Origin: Gemmatimonadota bacterium
Lineage (GTDB): Bacteria > Gemmatimonadota > Gemmatimonadetes > Longimicrobiales > Gaopeijiaceae
DNA length: 48,957 bases
Assembly (NCBI GenBank): GCA_029863645.1
Contig: JAOTVA010000013.1
Coordinates: forward strand, 1 to 48,957
Direction: 5' to 3'
The notes below the pieces were generated by a model. It was given only the letters and a program-made list of their open reading frames with translations. It ran no database searches and had not been told where the DNA came from. Made by a program: the position numbers and the translations under genes. This document shows positions 16,420 through 24,384 of this stretch, one piece after another. The stretch's first letter is position 1, and every line of letters begins with the position of its first letter.

Positions 16420-17544
16420 TCAATTCGCGCCGGAGACAATGAGAAGGCCGACCACGTCTCCGAATCCATCGTCGATCGTGGGTATCCCTTCCGGGACCAT
16501 CCAGCGCTCGCCGTCGACCAACAGGTTGAAGCGGTAGGCACCTGGCTCGAGGCCGACAGGAAGCACCCACCTTCCCGACCCGTCCCCTGACAGCTCGAGG
16601 CGCTGCCACCCGTTCCAATCGCCCGCAATCTCGACGCGGGTCGCTCCGCTCACGTCGAAACCGATGGAACCCGGCCTCGCCTCGTCGACGGTGTAGACGA
16701 TGGGGGCGATGGCGGACAACGGGATCGGTCGGTAGCGCCGCGGCGTGAGACGCACACCCACCGAAATGAACTGCCCGCCGGGCAACCCCTGGAGGATGTC
16801 CGAGGAATACTTGCCGCCGGCGACGACCAGCGCTGCCTTCGGCGTTACCCAGAACGCGGCCGTTGCACCGCCCCACCGCTCGTCGAGGGCACCCACATCC
16901 GAGGGCCACTCGCGCACACCACCGTACAGGGCGAGGTCGACCGGACCGCGACTGACCGTCAGCGAGACGTTGGCCTCGGGGTAGGTCTCGCCCGCCACCA
17001 CGGTGTGTAGGTAGCTGAACATCCCACGGACCGAGGCGTTCTGGAGCCAGGCTCCGACGCTGGGTGCGAATGCCCCCACCGACGCGGAGTCGAACGATGT
17101 GTTGGCAGCGGCCACGCTGGCGCCGACCCATCCGCCCCCCCGACGCCCTACGAGGTGCACACGGCCGTCGAGTCCTCCTGACCTTGCGTCGAAGCCCCGC
17201 GAGTGCCGTGAGGCCGCGCCGGTGCCGCCGAGCTCGAGCCGGAGCGGACTGCGGACCCCGCGCGGTGACAGCCAACCGGCCAGGCTCGCCCTGCCCTGCA
17301 TGGACCACCCGGCGCCCTCGAAGCCCGTGACACTTCCGGTCACGCGCCCGAAGAGAGAAGGCCGCTGCCACTCGCTGAGCAGCGACACCGAGGGCGCATT
17401 CAAGGCTGCTGCCGTGTCGTACTCGATTCTGGACGCTGCGAGGTCCAGTTCGAGATGAGGTGACTGACCCCAGCCTGCGGCAGGGTACGTAGCCGCGGCG
17501 CCGATCAGGAGGAGGACGAAGGTCGGCCCTGGGCCGAACCTCAC
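16420..17544 (-). CDS. Outer-membrane barrel-like protein with C-terminal glycogen-binding (CBM48/AMPK-like) domain
   Basis: A 374-residue exported protein. A signal peptide (residues about 1-31, ending GWGQ) is followed by about 240 residues of alternating strands typical of an outer-membrane beta-barrel. Then, at residues about 295-374, comes an Ig-like domain of the AMPK/CBM48 type: VEIAGDWNGWQRLEL, a Gly/Trp turn, and AYRFNLLVDGERW. The GTG start at 17544 overlaps the stop of the upstream gene as GTGA and leads straight into the signal peptide; the longer frame to 17748 lies inside that gene. The same domain forms the extracytoplasmic part of the upstream membrane protein. Binding of an alpha-glucan or other glycan is inferred from the family. 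The barrel part was not matched to a named family. Confidence 0.78.
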   Translation of the reverse strand: MRFGPGPTFVLLLIGAAATYPAAGWGQSPHLELDLAASRIEYDTAAALNAPSVSLLSEWQRPSLFGRVTGSVTGFEGAGWSMQGRASLAGWLSPRGVRSPLRLELGGTGAASRHSRGFDARSGGLDGRVHLVGRRGGGWVGASVAAANTSFDSASVGAFAPSVGAWLQNASVRGMFSYLHTVVAGETYPEANVSLTVSRGPVDLALYGGVREWPSDVGALDERWGGATAAFWVTPKAALVVAGGKYSSDILQGLPGGQFISVGVRLTPRRYRPIPLSAIAPIVYTVDEARPGSIGFDVSGATRVEIAGDWNGWQRLELSGDGSGRWVLPVGLEPGAYRFNLLVDGERWMVPEGIPTIDDGFGDVVGLLIVSGAN

Positions 17545-18122
17545 GCTTCGCCTTCCCCCGGGATCACGAGGATGCTGTTCAGCTGCCCGAAACCGTCGTC
17601 CACCTGTAATGCGGCGCTGGGATCGGGCGTCCATTCCGAGCCATTCAATACGAAGGTGTACTGGTGGACCCCGGGCGGGAGCGTCACGTCCGCCGTCCAG
17701 ATGCCGGTGCCACGGAGGTCCTCGAGCGCGATGCCCTCGCGGTTCCAAGAGATGAAGTCACCTGTGAGATGCACGCTCTCGGCTCCTGGAGCCATGAGGA
17801 CGAACCGCGTCACGACTCCAGCCGCAGTGTCTACGACCGCCGCCTGCTCTTCAGCCGCCCTGGACGCCGGCCACAAAACGATGAGTGCCGCGACCGCCGC
17901 CACGGCCAATCCGCCAAAGGCTGGACTGATCGGCACCATGCGTGGCCTCAGCGCCCATTGGACCAGGCGGGCAGCCTGGGAAGGTCGGCCCGATGCGATC
18001 TCGCGCATCACGGAGGTGCGCAACTCGGCCGGCGCCCTCACATCTTCACGCAGCGTGCCAAGCAGCTCGCGTACGCGGGCCTCCTCCGGGGACTCGGCCG
18101 CCGGGTCGCGTTCATTGCTCAT
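17541..18122 (-). CDS. Putative anti-sigma factor with extracytoplasmic glycogen-binding domain
   Basis: A 193-residue single-span membrane protein encoded directly after an ECF sigma factor (ATGA overlap). Residues 1-65 are acidic then basic and helical (EEARVRELLGTLREDV, ELRTSVMREIASGR), as expected for a cytoplasmic sigma-binding part. One transmembrane helix (GGLAVAAVAALIVLWP) follows. Residues about 105-190 are an AMPK/CBM48-like domain (VHLTGDFISWN, GVHQYTFVLNGSEW, VDDGFG). The usual zinc motif of ZAS anti-sigma factors (HxxxCxxC) is absent. Anti-sigma function is inferred from coupling, size and topology; a sugar-responsive switch would be the natural reading. It shares its sensor-like domain with the next gene. 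Confidence 0.72.
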   Translation of the reverse strand: MSNERDPAAESPEEARVRELLGTLREDVRAPAELRTSVMREIASGRPSQAARLVQWALRPRMVPISPAFGGLAVAAVAALIVLWPASRAAEEQAAVVDTAAGVVTRFVLMAPGAESVHLTGDFISWNREGIALEDLRGTGIWTADVTLPPGVHQYTFVLNGSEWTPDPSAALQVDDGFGQLNSILVIPGEGEA

Positions 18123-18685
18123 CGTTCATGTACCTCCGAAAAGAGCGGCGCGAGTTCGGCTCGCAGCGCGTCCCGGCCACGTTTCAGGCGCATCTTCACC
18201 GCGGAGCGCGACGCTCCAGTCAACTCTTCGATCTCGGTCACGGAGTACCCCTGTAGATACATCAGCACGAGTGCCTCGCGCTGATCCTCTGGTACGAGGT
18301 CGAGCGCAGCCCGCACGGACGCCTTCGTACGATTGGTCTCCGCGATCTCGTCGGGTGTCGGGCCATCCGACATAAGGACCAAGCCGGGCGTGTAAAGCGA
18401 CTCGGTACTGCGGCGGGTGCTTTTGGCACCAGCCGTCCGACAAAGGTTGCTCAAGATCTTGAAGAGCCATCCGGAGAATCGTTCCGGATCCCCACAACGC
18501 CCCAGGTGCCGGTACGCCCGTATGAACGAGTCCTGGACCAGATCCTGGGCCTTCGCGCCCCCAAATCCCATGTACTTCGCGTAAGCGAACATCCGGTCCT
18601 GGTGTCGCGTCACCAGGGTTCCAAACGCATCCTGGTCCCCCCCCAGGGCTCGAGCCACCAAAGCCCCGTCCGATGAATCGGTCAT
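18119..18685 (-). CDS. ECF-type RNA polymerase sigma factor
   Basis: A 188-residue sigma-70 family factor of the ECF type. Region 2 is visible as DAFGTLVTRHQDRMFAYA followed by AQDLVQDSFIRAYRHL. Region 4 is LDLVPEDQREALVLMYLQG, then the helix-turn-helix VTEIEELTGASRSAVKMRL. The start at 18685 (MTDSSDGALV) is preferred to a TTG at 18736 because it matches the usual N-terminus. No Shine-Dalgarno precedes it, and a sigma-70-like promoter lies only six bases upstream, so the mRNA may be leaderless. It starts a coupled cluster with the putative anti-sigma factor. Its own target promoters are unknown. Confidence 0.93.
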   Translation of the reverse strand: MTDSSDGALVARALGGDQDAFGTLVTRHQDRMFAYAKYMGFGGAKAQDLVQDSFIRAYRHLGRCGDPERFSGWLFKILSNLCRTAGAKSTRRSTESLYTPGLVLMSDGPTPDEIAETNRTKASVRAALDLVPEDQREALVLMYLQGYSVTEIEELTGASRSAVKMRLKRGRDALRAELAPLFSEVHER

Positions 18686-18690
18686 ATACC

Positions 18691-18719
18691 ATAATCGATG
18701 CGCGCAGGTGTTCTCCCAA
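18691..18719 (-). promoter_or_regulatory. Possible promoter for a leaderless sigma-factor mRNA
   Basis: On the minus strand TTGGGA and GATTAT (each 4/6 to the -35 and -10 consensus) are separated by 17 bases. The ATG of the sigma gene begins six bases after the -10 box, with no ribosome-binding site between. The housekeeping promoter consensus of this organism is not known, so this is a moderate guess. Confidence 0.4.
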
Positions 18720-18821
18720 GAGTACACACTCCCCAACGGACAGTTCGGTCACAGAGGCGATCCTGCGTGAGGTGATGCGCCAGCCTATCTTGGCCGCTTC
18801 CCAGGGTCATGAGAGCGCCAA

Positions 18822-19883
18822 GTGGCTGAAGCAAACACACGCTCGGAGCATGTGCAGGCCGCCGAGATGGCAGGCCTCCGCTACACGCCGGACTCGATCC
18901 GCGGCATTCGCCGGGAGCGGGCCGGCGACTCCTTCGCGTATATCGGGGCGAACGGACAGTCGCTGACCAACGAGCAGAAGCTCCGCCGCATCCGCTCCCT
19001 CGCGATTCCGCCGGCATGGACCGACGTATGGATCTGCCCCCACGCCAACGGTCACTTGCAGGTGACCGCGCGTGACGCACGGGGGCGGAAGCAGTACCGC
19101 TACCACTCCAAGTACCGCGCGATCCGCGACGAAACGAAGTTCGACCGCATGCTCGCGTTCAGCGCAGTGCTGCCGCGGGCACGGGAGCGCGTCGAGGCCC
19201 ACATTCGGCTGAGCGGGCTACCTCGCGCGAAGGTGCTGGCGACAGTCGTCTGGCTGCTCGAACGCACACTCATCCGAGTGGGGAGCGAAGAGTACGCGAG
19301 GGAAAACGAGACGTTCGGTCTCACGACCCTGCGGCACAGACATGCGAAGGTGCGCGGCTCAAGAGTGGCCTTCGCGTTCAGGGGTAAGAGCGGCATCGAA
19401 CACGTCGTCACCTTCAGCGACCGGCGGCTCGCCAGGATCGTGCAGCGCTGTCAGACGCTTCCCGGCCAGCAGCTCTTTCAGTACATCGACGACGAGGGGA
19501 ACCGTCAGGACGTCGGCTCGAGTGACGTGAACGACTACCTCCGCGACATCGCTGGGCCTGGCGTTACCGCGAAGGACTTTCGCACGTGGGCCGGCACCAT
19601 GCTCGCCGCGGAGGCACTGCGGGAGATTGGGCCCGTCCGGCTGGTTCGGGAGAAGAAGGCGAACATCGTGCAGGCCGTGGACCGCGTGGCGGAGCGCCTC
19701 GGCAATACCCGGGCGGTGTGCCGGAAGTACTATATCCACCCCGTCATTCTCGAAGCTTACGGCAGGGGCAAGGTCGTCGAGCTTCAGCCGAAGGTGCGCG
19801 TCGCTCGTCGCCGTCCACGGAGGCGCCTGCGCGAAAACGAGATCGCGGTCCTCGATTTCATCCAGGCGCACCAAAAGCGGTGA
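18822..19883 (+). CDS. DNA topoisomerase IB (eukaryotic/poxvirus-like)
   Basis: A 353-residue type IB topoisomerase, which relaxes supercoils through a 3'-phosphotyrosyl intermediate. The N-terminal domain has GIRRERAGDSFAYIG and the motif IPPAWTDVWICP. The catalytic domain has LTTLRHRHAKVRG, FRGKSGIEHVV, DVNDYLRDI, FRTWAGTMLAAEAL and the active-site region CRKYYIHPVILEAYG, where Tyr304 is the likely nucleophile. Length and motif order are normal for bacterial TopIB. The start is a GTG; the sequence just before it has no strong ribosome-binding site. It is transcribed away from the sigma factor gene, and the 136 bases between the two starts must carry both promoters. Confidence 0.93.
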   Translation: MAEANTRSEHVQAAEMAGLRYTPDSIRGIRRERAGDSFAYIGANGQSLTNEQKLRRIRSLAIPPAWTDVWICPHANGHLQVTARDARGRKQYRYHSKYRAIRDETKFDRMLAFSAVLPRARERVEAHIRLSGLPRAKVLATVVWLLERTLIRVGSEEYARENETFGLTTLRHRHAKVRGSRVAFAFRGKSGIEHVVTFSDRRLARIVQRCQTLPGQQLFQYIDDEGNRQDVGSSDVNDYLRDIAGPGVTAKDFRTWAGTMLAAEALREIGPVRLVREKKANIVQAVDRVAERLGNTRAVCRKYYIHPVILEAYGRGKVVELQPKVRVARRRPRRRLRENEIAVLDFIQAHQKR

Positions 19884-19942
19884 GCGTTACGCGTGCCCGC
19901 CACCACTTGTCGGCCGCGGGTCGCACACCGCAAGTTGAACGC

Positions 19943-21190
19943 ATGATGCACCGGACGCTCCTCGTAGTTATCGCGATTGCGGTGACGCATGTGGGGGCCG
20001 AGGCCCAGGCGACGGCTGCTCGGTACGAACGCACGTGCGACGGCGGAGACCTCGTGGCGTGCACCGTCGTGGGCCTCATCTACCAGACGGGCGCAGGGGG
20101 CGTCCAGGACCTCGCCCGAGCGACGGACCTGTACCGAGGCTCCTGCGACCGTGGAGTCATGGTGGCCTGCACGTGGCTCGAGTTCGTCGAGGACGGCGGG
20201 TCGGCCACGGCTACCGACAACGAACGCGGCCGGGTGGGCTATGTGGCTGATGCGTACGATGGGACCCCGCTGCGAGGCGCGATCGTGCTCGTCCGCGGCG
20301 TCGCAGGAGTCGGTGAACTACGCTACCTCACCGACGCGGTCGGGCGGGTCGCCATCGACCAACTTCCCCGTGGACGCCACCCGATCGAGGTACGCCACGG
20401 AGGATACCAGCGGACTGAAGGGGAGCTTCCGGTGCCGTGGCAGACAGACTTCCTGATCCTCGTCGAGCGCCTGGTGACCGAAGAGGACTCCCAAGTGGGC
20501 CAGATCTTCGGCCAGGTCACCGAGGAGGGCACGACGGACGGGATCGCGGACGTCGACATCATCGTGCGCGGGGGGGGGACCCAGGCCCGTAGCATCAGCA
20601 ACCGACAGGGTCGCTTCCAGCTGAGCGGACTGGAGCCGGGCCGGGTTGTGCTGGAGTTCCAGCGGGTCGGATACGAGATGCGAACGACGATGCTCGTCGT
20701 GCAGCGTGGCAGGACGTCGGAGGTATATGCCACCATGTCTACCGAGCCCTTCGAGCTCGAGCCGGTCGAGGTCACGGTGGCATCGCGCTATTTGGAGCGG
20801 AGTGGCTTCTACCAACGAGCGCGCAACACCGCTGGAGACCGGCTCACGCACCGCGATATCGCACTGATGAACCCGATGACGGTCGGCGATGTGCTGCGGA
20901 GAGTCGGAGGCGTGACCGTGGAATCTGCCGTGATCGGCTGGGGTTCGGAGGCCTTCAGCCGCCGCCGCCGCGTGGGCACTGACACAGGCCGCTGCCCGTT
21001 GCGCCCATACTTCAACGGCGTGCCCACGGTGGACTCCAACCTGGAGCTGGTACCTCCAGAAGAGATCGAGGCCCTGGAGGTCTATCTGGGCGCGAACGTC
21101 CCGATCGAGTTCGTCGACGCATTCCAGTTGAGGGGCCCCTCGTGTGGTGTCGTCCTCATTTGGACGAGGGACCCGCAGCGCCCGGACTGA
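19943..21190 (+). CDS. Secreted Sel1-repeat / carboxypeptidase-regulatory / TonB-plug-like protein
   Basis: A 415-residue exported protein. The signal peptide ends at AEAQ. Residues about 25-85 look like two Sel1-type repeats (CDGGDLVACTVVGLIYQTGAGG, then CDRGVMVACTWLEF). Two carboxypeptidase-regulatory sandwiches follow (RGAIVLVRGVAGVG; IFGQVTEEGTTDGIADVDI and GRFQLSGLEPGRVVL). The last 140 residues resemble an isolated TonB-receptor plug domain (MNPMTVGDVLRRVGGVTVES, PYFNGVPTVDS, PPEEIEALEVYLGANVP) with no barrel after it. The ATG at 19943 leads into the signal peptide; the open frame upstream to 19586 overlaps the topoisomerase gene. Function is unknown. The plug without a barrel could be a periplasmic partner of TonB or of a receptor. 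Confidence 0.82.
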   Translation: MMHRTLLVVIAIAVTHVGAEAQATAARYERTCDGGDLVACTVVGLIYQTGAGGVQDLARATDLYRGSCDRGVMVACTWLEFVEDGGSATATDNERGRVGYVADAYDGTPLRGAIVLVRGVAGVGELRYLTDAVGRVAIDQLPRGRHPIEVRHGGYQRTEGELPVPWQTDFLILVERLVTEEDSQVGQIFGQVTEEGTTDGIADVDIIVRGGGTQARSISNRQGRFQLSGLEPGRVVLEFQRVGYEMRTTMLVVQRGRTSEVYATMSTEPFELEPVEVTVASRYLERSGFYQRARNTAGDRLTHRDIALMNPMTVGDVLRRVGGVTVESAVIGWGSEAFSRRRRVGTDTGRCPLRPYFNGVPTVDSNLELVPPEEIEALEVYLGANVPIEFVDAFQLRGPSCGVVLIWTRDPQRPD

Positions 21191-21226
21191 CGACACTGGC
21201 CGGATGGAGGTTGGCGGCTCACATTC

Positions 21227-21240
21227 ACCGAAATTTCGGT
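21227..21240. promoter_or_regulatory. 14-bp perfect palindrome upstream of the next gene
   Basis: ACCGAAATTTCGGT is its own reverse complement and lies 26 bases before the start at 21267, in a 76-base gap. The AT core in a GC-rich context fits an operator for a dimeric regulator. A short terminator stem for the upstream gene is the alternative. Confidence 0.35.
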
Positions 21241-21266
21241 ACAACACCCACCAGGAATGAGACCCG

Positions 21267-22130
21267 ATGATTAGCTTGGTTCGCACTTCGGCCGCTCGAG
21301 GCATCATCGCCCTCGGGGTGCTCTTGCTCCTCGCCGTGGCGCCCGCACTTGCCGAGGCGCAGGCCAACGCAATCCCGCGTACCCCGACGGGGCGCCCGGA
21401 CTTCAATGGCCTTTGGCAAGCGCTGGGCAACGCCCATTGGAATATCGAGCCGCACGCCGCAAGCGCGGGCCTCCAGTTACAACCGGGGCCGGTGGTACCA
21501 GTACCGGCCACCGAGATCGTCCATATGGGCACCCTTGCGTCGGTCCCGTCGCACTGGGGCGTCGTCGAGGGCGGAGTGATTCCGTACCTCCCCCAGGCGC
21601 TCGCGCGCAGGAACGAGAACCGCGAGAACTGGGTCGACCGAGATCCTGAGATCAAGTGCTACCTGCCGGGCGTGCCGCGTGCGAACTACATGCCGTTCCC
21701 GTTCCAGATCTTCCAGAGCGAGAGCCACTTCTTCATGGCATACGAGTTCGCCGGTGCGGTGAGGAACGTCTACCTGGAGGATCCGGGGCCACCCCAGGTC
21801 GATAGCTGGATGGGTCAGTCCGTGGGCCATTGGGAAGGCGACACGTTCGTCGTCGTCGCAAACGGATTCAACGACCAGACCTGGTTCGACCGGGCGGGCA
21901 ACCACCACAGCTGGCAGATGATCGTGACCGAGCGGTACACGTTGATGGATCGCGATCACATCATGTACGAAGCGACCATGGAAGATCCTGAGACGTTTTC
22001 GCGACCCTGGACGATTCGCATGCCGCTCTACCGGCACGTGGATCCGAACGCTCGTCTCGGCCAGTTCAAGTGTGTCGAGTTCGTCGAGGAGTTGATGTAT
22101 GGGCACCTACGGAAGACCCCTATTCGGTAG
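21267..22130 (+). CDS. Secreted protein of an unnamed 'GRPDFNGLW' family
   Basis: A 287-residue exported protein. The signal peptide ends near AEAQA. Mature part starts with TPTGRPDFNGLWQALG and has the block VGHWEGDTFVVVANGFNDQTW followed by ERYTLMDRDHIMYEATMEDP, a beta-rich pattern seen in many secreted proteins of Acidobacteriota and Gemmatimonadota. No enzyme activity is assigned to this pattern as far as I know. The next gene is a paralogue, with its start 14 bases after this stop, and a DUF6152 protein follows, a combination that recurs in such genomes. A palindrome lies just upstream of the start. Confidence 0.75.
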   Translation: MISLVRTSAARGIIALGVLLLLAVAPALAEAQANAIPRTPTGRPDFNGLWQALGNAHWNIEPHAASAGLQLQPGPVVPVPATEIVHMGTLASVPSHWGVVEGGVIPYLPQALARRNENRENWVDRDPEIKCYLPGVPRANYMPFPFQIFQSESHFFMAYEFAGAVRNVYLEDPGPPQVDSWMGQSVGHWEGDTFVVVANGFNDQTWFDRAGNHHSWQMIVTERYTLMDRDHIMYEATMEDPETFSRPWTIRMPLYRHVDPNARLGQFKCVEFVEELMYGHLRKTPIR

Positions 22131-22143
22131 AGCGACCCGAGCC

Positions 22144-23208
22144 ATGAGTCGTCGCGTCGTATGGGGCTGCCTCGTGGCAGCGATCGTGACCGTCGTATTG
22201 CCTCCCCGGGTCGCCGCGCAACAGCCCGCGGCGCCACCGGGGTGGGAGGTTCCCAGGACCGCCTACGGGTATCCGGACCTCCAAGGGAACTGGTCCAATG
22301 CCACCATCACGCCAATCCAGCGTCCGAACGGCCAGGAGCCGACGCTCAGTGCCGCTGAGGTGGCCGAGATCGAGGGCCGACGTGAGGCCGTCATTGAAGA
22401 AGAGGCCCAGGCCAGCGACCCGGATCGGGTGGCGCCCCCGGTGGGTGGGGACGGATCGACGGGCGCGGCTGGTGGAGTCGGAGGCTACAACTACTTCTGG
22501 ATCGACGCCGGTGACCGCGTCGCGGTGGTCAACGGAGAGTATCGGAGCTCCCTCATCACGAACCCGCCAAACGGTCGCGTGCCCCCGATGACGCCGGCGG
22601 CCGTAGAGCGCAGGCGAGCTTCGTTCGCGGGTGCGTCGCGAGGAGGGCAGTACGACAACCCCGAAAGCCGGCCAGCGGCCGAGCGCTGCATCGTCTCGTT
22701 CGGCTCCAATGCGGGGCCGCCGATGTTGCCGAACTACTTCTACAACAACAATTACACCATCGTGCAGACGCCCGACAACGTGATGATCATGACGGAGATG
22801 GTCCACGACGTCCGCGTGATTCGGTTGGGCGGCCGCACCAACCCGCTGCCGTCCCAACTTCGCCCGTACTTCGGGGACTCTTGGGGTCACTGGGCAGGCG
22901 ACACCCTCGTGGTGGAGACGACGAACATCAGCCCAGAGCAATCGTTTCAGGGCGCGCCGGCAACCGCCGAGGCCAAAGTAGTCGAGCGCTTCACGCGGGC
23001 CGGACCGAACACGCTCAACTACGAGTTCACGGTCATCGACCCCACGACCTTTGTGGCCGAGTGGGGCGGGACGCTTCCGTACAACAGACAGCCCGGACAG
23101 GTGTACGAGTACGCCTGCCACGAAGGCAACTATGCCATGCAAAACGTATTGAGCGGCGCGCGCGCCCAGGAGGCGCGCGAAGCGGCCCAGAACGACCAGC
23201 CGAGATGA
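22144..23208 (+). CDS. Secreted 'GRPDFNGLW'-family paralogue
   Basis: A 354-residue paralogue of the preceding gene. Signal peptide (MSRRVVWGCLVAAIVTVVL, ending VAAQQ). The shared blocks are RTAYGYPDLQGNWSNATI near the N-terminus, SWGHWAGDTLVVETTNI, then VERFTRAGPNTLNYEFTVIDP. It is longer than its neighbour by an insert of about 70 residues. The ATG at 22144 is chosen because the signal peptide starts there; a GTG at 22099 would overlap the upstream gene. Its stop overlaps an ATG of the DUF6152 gene (ATGA), so the three genes form one operon. Function unknown. Confidence 0.75.
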   Translation: MSRRVVWGCLVAAIVTVVLPPRVAAQQPAAPPGWEVPRTAYGYPDLQGNWSNATITPIQRPNGQEPTLSAAEVAEIEGRREAVIEEEAQASDPDRVAPPVGGDGSTGAAGGVGGYNYFWIDAGDRVAVVNGEYRSSLITNPPNGRVPPMTPAAVERRRASFAGASRGGQYDNPESRPAAERCIVSFGSNAGPPMLPNYFYNNNYTIVQTPDNVMIMTEMVHDVRVIRLGGRTNPLPSQLRPYFGDSWGHWAGDTLVVETTNISPEQSFQGAPATAEAKVVERFTRAGPNTLNYEFTVIDPTTFVAEWGGTLPYNRQPGQVYEYACHEGNYAMQNVLSGARAQEAREAAQNDQPR

Positions 23209-23213
23209 TTCCC

Positions 23214-23696
23214 ATGAAAACGAAGCTGACCACCTTATTGTTGGGGGCCTCGGCCCTCGCACTGTTCGCCGTGGCACCCCTCGTGGCGCACCACGCGTTT
23301 GGCGCCGAGTTCGACCGGGACGCCCCGATTCTGATCCAGGGGAAGATCACGCGTCTCGAGTGGGTGAACCCACACACGTGGGTCCACATCGAAACGACCA
23401 TGCTGGTGAAGGCGAGTGACACGATCATTCCAGCGGACCCATCAGCCGAGGTGTGGGCCGTCGAGGGCGGAACGCCCAACACGCTCCTGAGGCGCGGGCT
23501 GCGCAGAGACTGCCTGACCCCGGGCACGGAAGTCATCGTCGACGGCTATCAAACGAAAGACCACTCGATCAAGCGGGCCAACGGGCGTGACATCACGTTC
23601 GCGGACGGAGCCAAGGTATTCCTGGGCTCTTCCGGTACCGGCGCTCCCTACGAGGCGGAGATCGTCCAGGCGCGACAGAACGAGGGTCGCTGCTGA
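23214..23696 (+). CDS. DUF6152 secreted protein
   Basis: A 160-residue exported protein. A signal peptide (MKTKLTTLLLGASALALFAV) is followed by the family hallmark AHHAFGAEFD at the mature N-terminus, then IQGKITRLEWVNPHTWVHIE, and a second half with LRRDCLTPGTEVIVDGY. These fit DUF6152, small secreted beta-barrel-like proteins of unknown activity. An ATG at 23205 in the same frame overlaps the previous stop and would add three residues; I favour 23214 for the signal peptide. The His-His pair and NPH motif could bind a metal, but this is conjecture. Confidence 0.85.
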   Translation: MKTKLTTLLLGASALALFAVAPLVAHHAFGAEFDRDAPILIQGKITRLEWVNPHTWVHIETTMLVKASDTIIPADPSAEVWAVEGGTPNTLLRRGLRRDCLTPGTEVIVDGYQTKDHSIKRANGRDITFADGAKVFLGSSGTGAPYEAEIVQARQNEGRC

Positions 23697-23792
23697 GCGG
23701 CTAGCGGGCATTGACATCTACCGACGCGCCCGGTCTGTTGGAGCGTTCCTTCGCCTGCCCATAATGTTTCCCGCGAAGAAGGTGTGATACGA

Positions 23793-24299
23793 ATGCGATT
23801 CGTCGGCATCGCCCTTGTACTGTTGATCTCCGCGTGCGCGAGCGCGAACACGGCAGGCCTCTCCTCTCCGGAACCCACGGGCAACCTCGCGCAGCTGATG
23901 CGGGGAATCCTGTTCCCGAACTCCAACATCCTGTTCGACGTCCAGTCGGTCGACCCGGCCGATCCACCGCCGGCGGCCTCAGGGGCGGGTGCCACCGCGA
24001 CCTTCTCCGGCATTTATACGGGTTGGCAGGTCGTCGAGAACGCGGCGATCGCATTGCGCGAATCTGCCACCCTCATGTCGATCCCCGGACGCCGTTGCGA
24101 GAACGGTCAGCCGGTGCCTTTGACGCAGGCTAACTGGATCCAGTTCACACAACAGCTGAGGGAGGCTGCGGACGTCATGTTGGTCGCGGCGCGAGCCGAG
24201 AATCAAGATGCCGCCAGTGACGCCACCAACGACGTCGCAGAGGCATGCTATGTCTGCCACGAGGTGTATCGCGATACGGAACCACGCTGCACAGTTTGA
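23793..24299 (+). CDS. Cytochrome c'-like lipoprotein with C-terminal heme motif
   Basis: A 168-residue predicted lipoprotein (lipobox ISACAS). The ATG at 23793 has AAGGTG nine bases upstream. The body is helical, with paired segments ending in a single CxxCH heme-binding motif, CYVCH, eight residues from the point where the chain ends in Cys. A C-terminal heme motif on a four-helix-like chain is the layout of cytochrome c' and related one-heme proteins. A periplasmic, membrane-anchored electron carrier or gas-binding protein is therefore likely. A paralogue lies at 25582-26061 on the other strand, with two DUF6644 membrane proteins between them. Confidence 0.75.
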   Translation: MRFVGIALVLLISACASANTAGLSSPEPTGNLAQLMRGILFPNSNILFDVQSVDPADPPPAASGAGATATFSGIYTGWQVVENAAIALRESATLMSIPGRRCENGQPVPLTQANWIQFTQQLREAADVMLVAARAENQDAASDATNDVAEACYVCHEVYRDTEPRCTV

Positions 24300-24384
24300 A
24301 CGGTTGCCTCACGTCTGACATTCGCCCGGTGGTTCGTGCCTTGTGTTGCGGCGCTGGGCCACACTTCGCCTTGTGGATGAACCC

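Noticed and set aside
16379-17371. Upstream extension of the secreted helical protein gene
   Set aside because: It overlaps the barrel gene completely and has shadow composition; a signal peptide with a good ribosome-binding site starts at 16378.
20318-21655. A 445-codon minus-strand frame
   Set aside because: It lies opposite two genes with signal peptides and recognisable domains, has no family features, and would cross a gene boundary and the palindrome.
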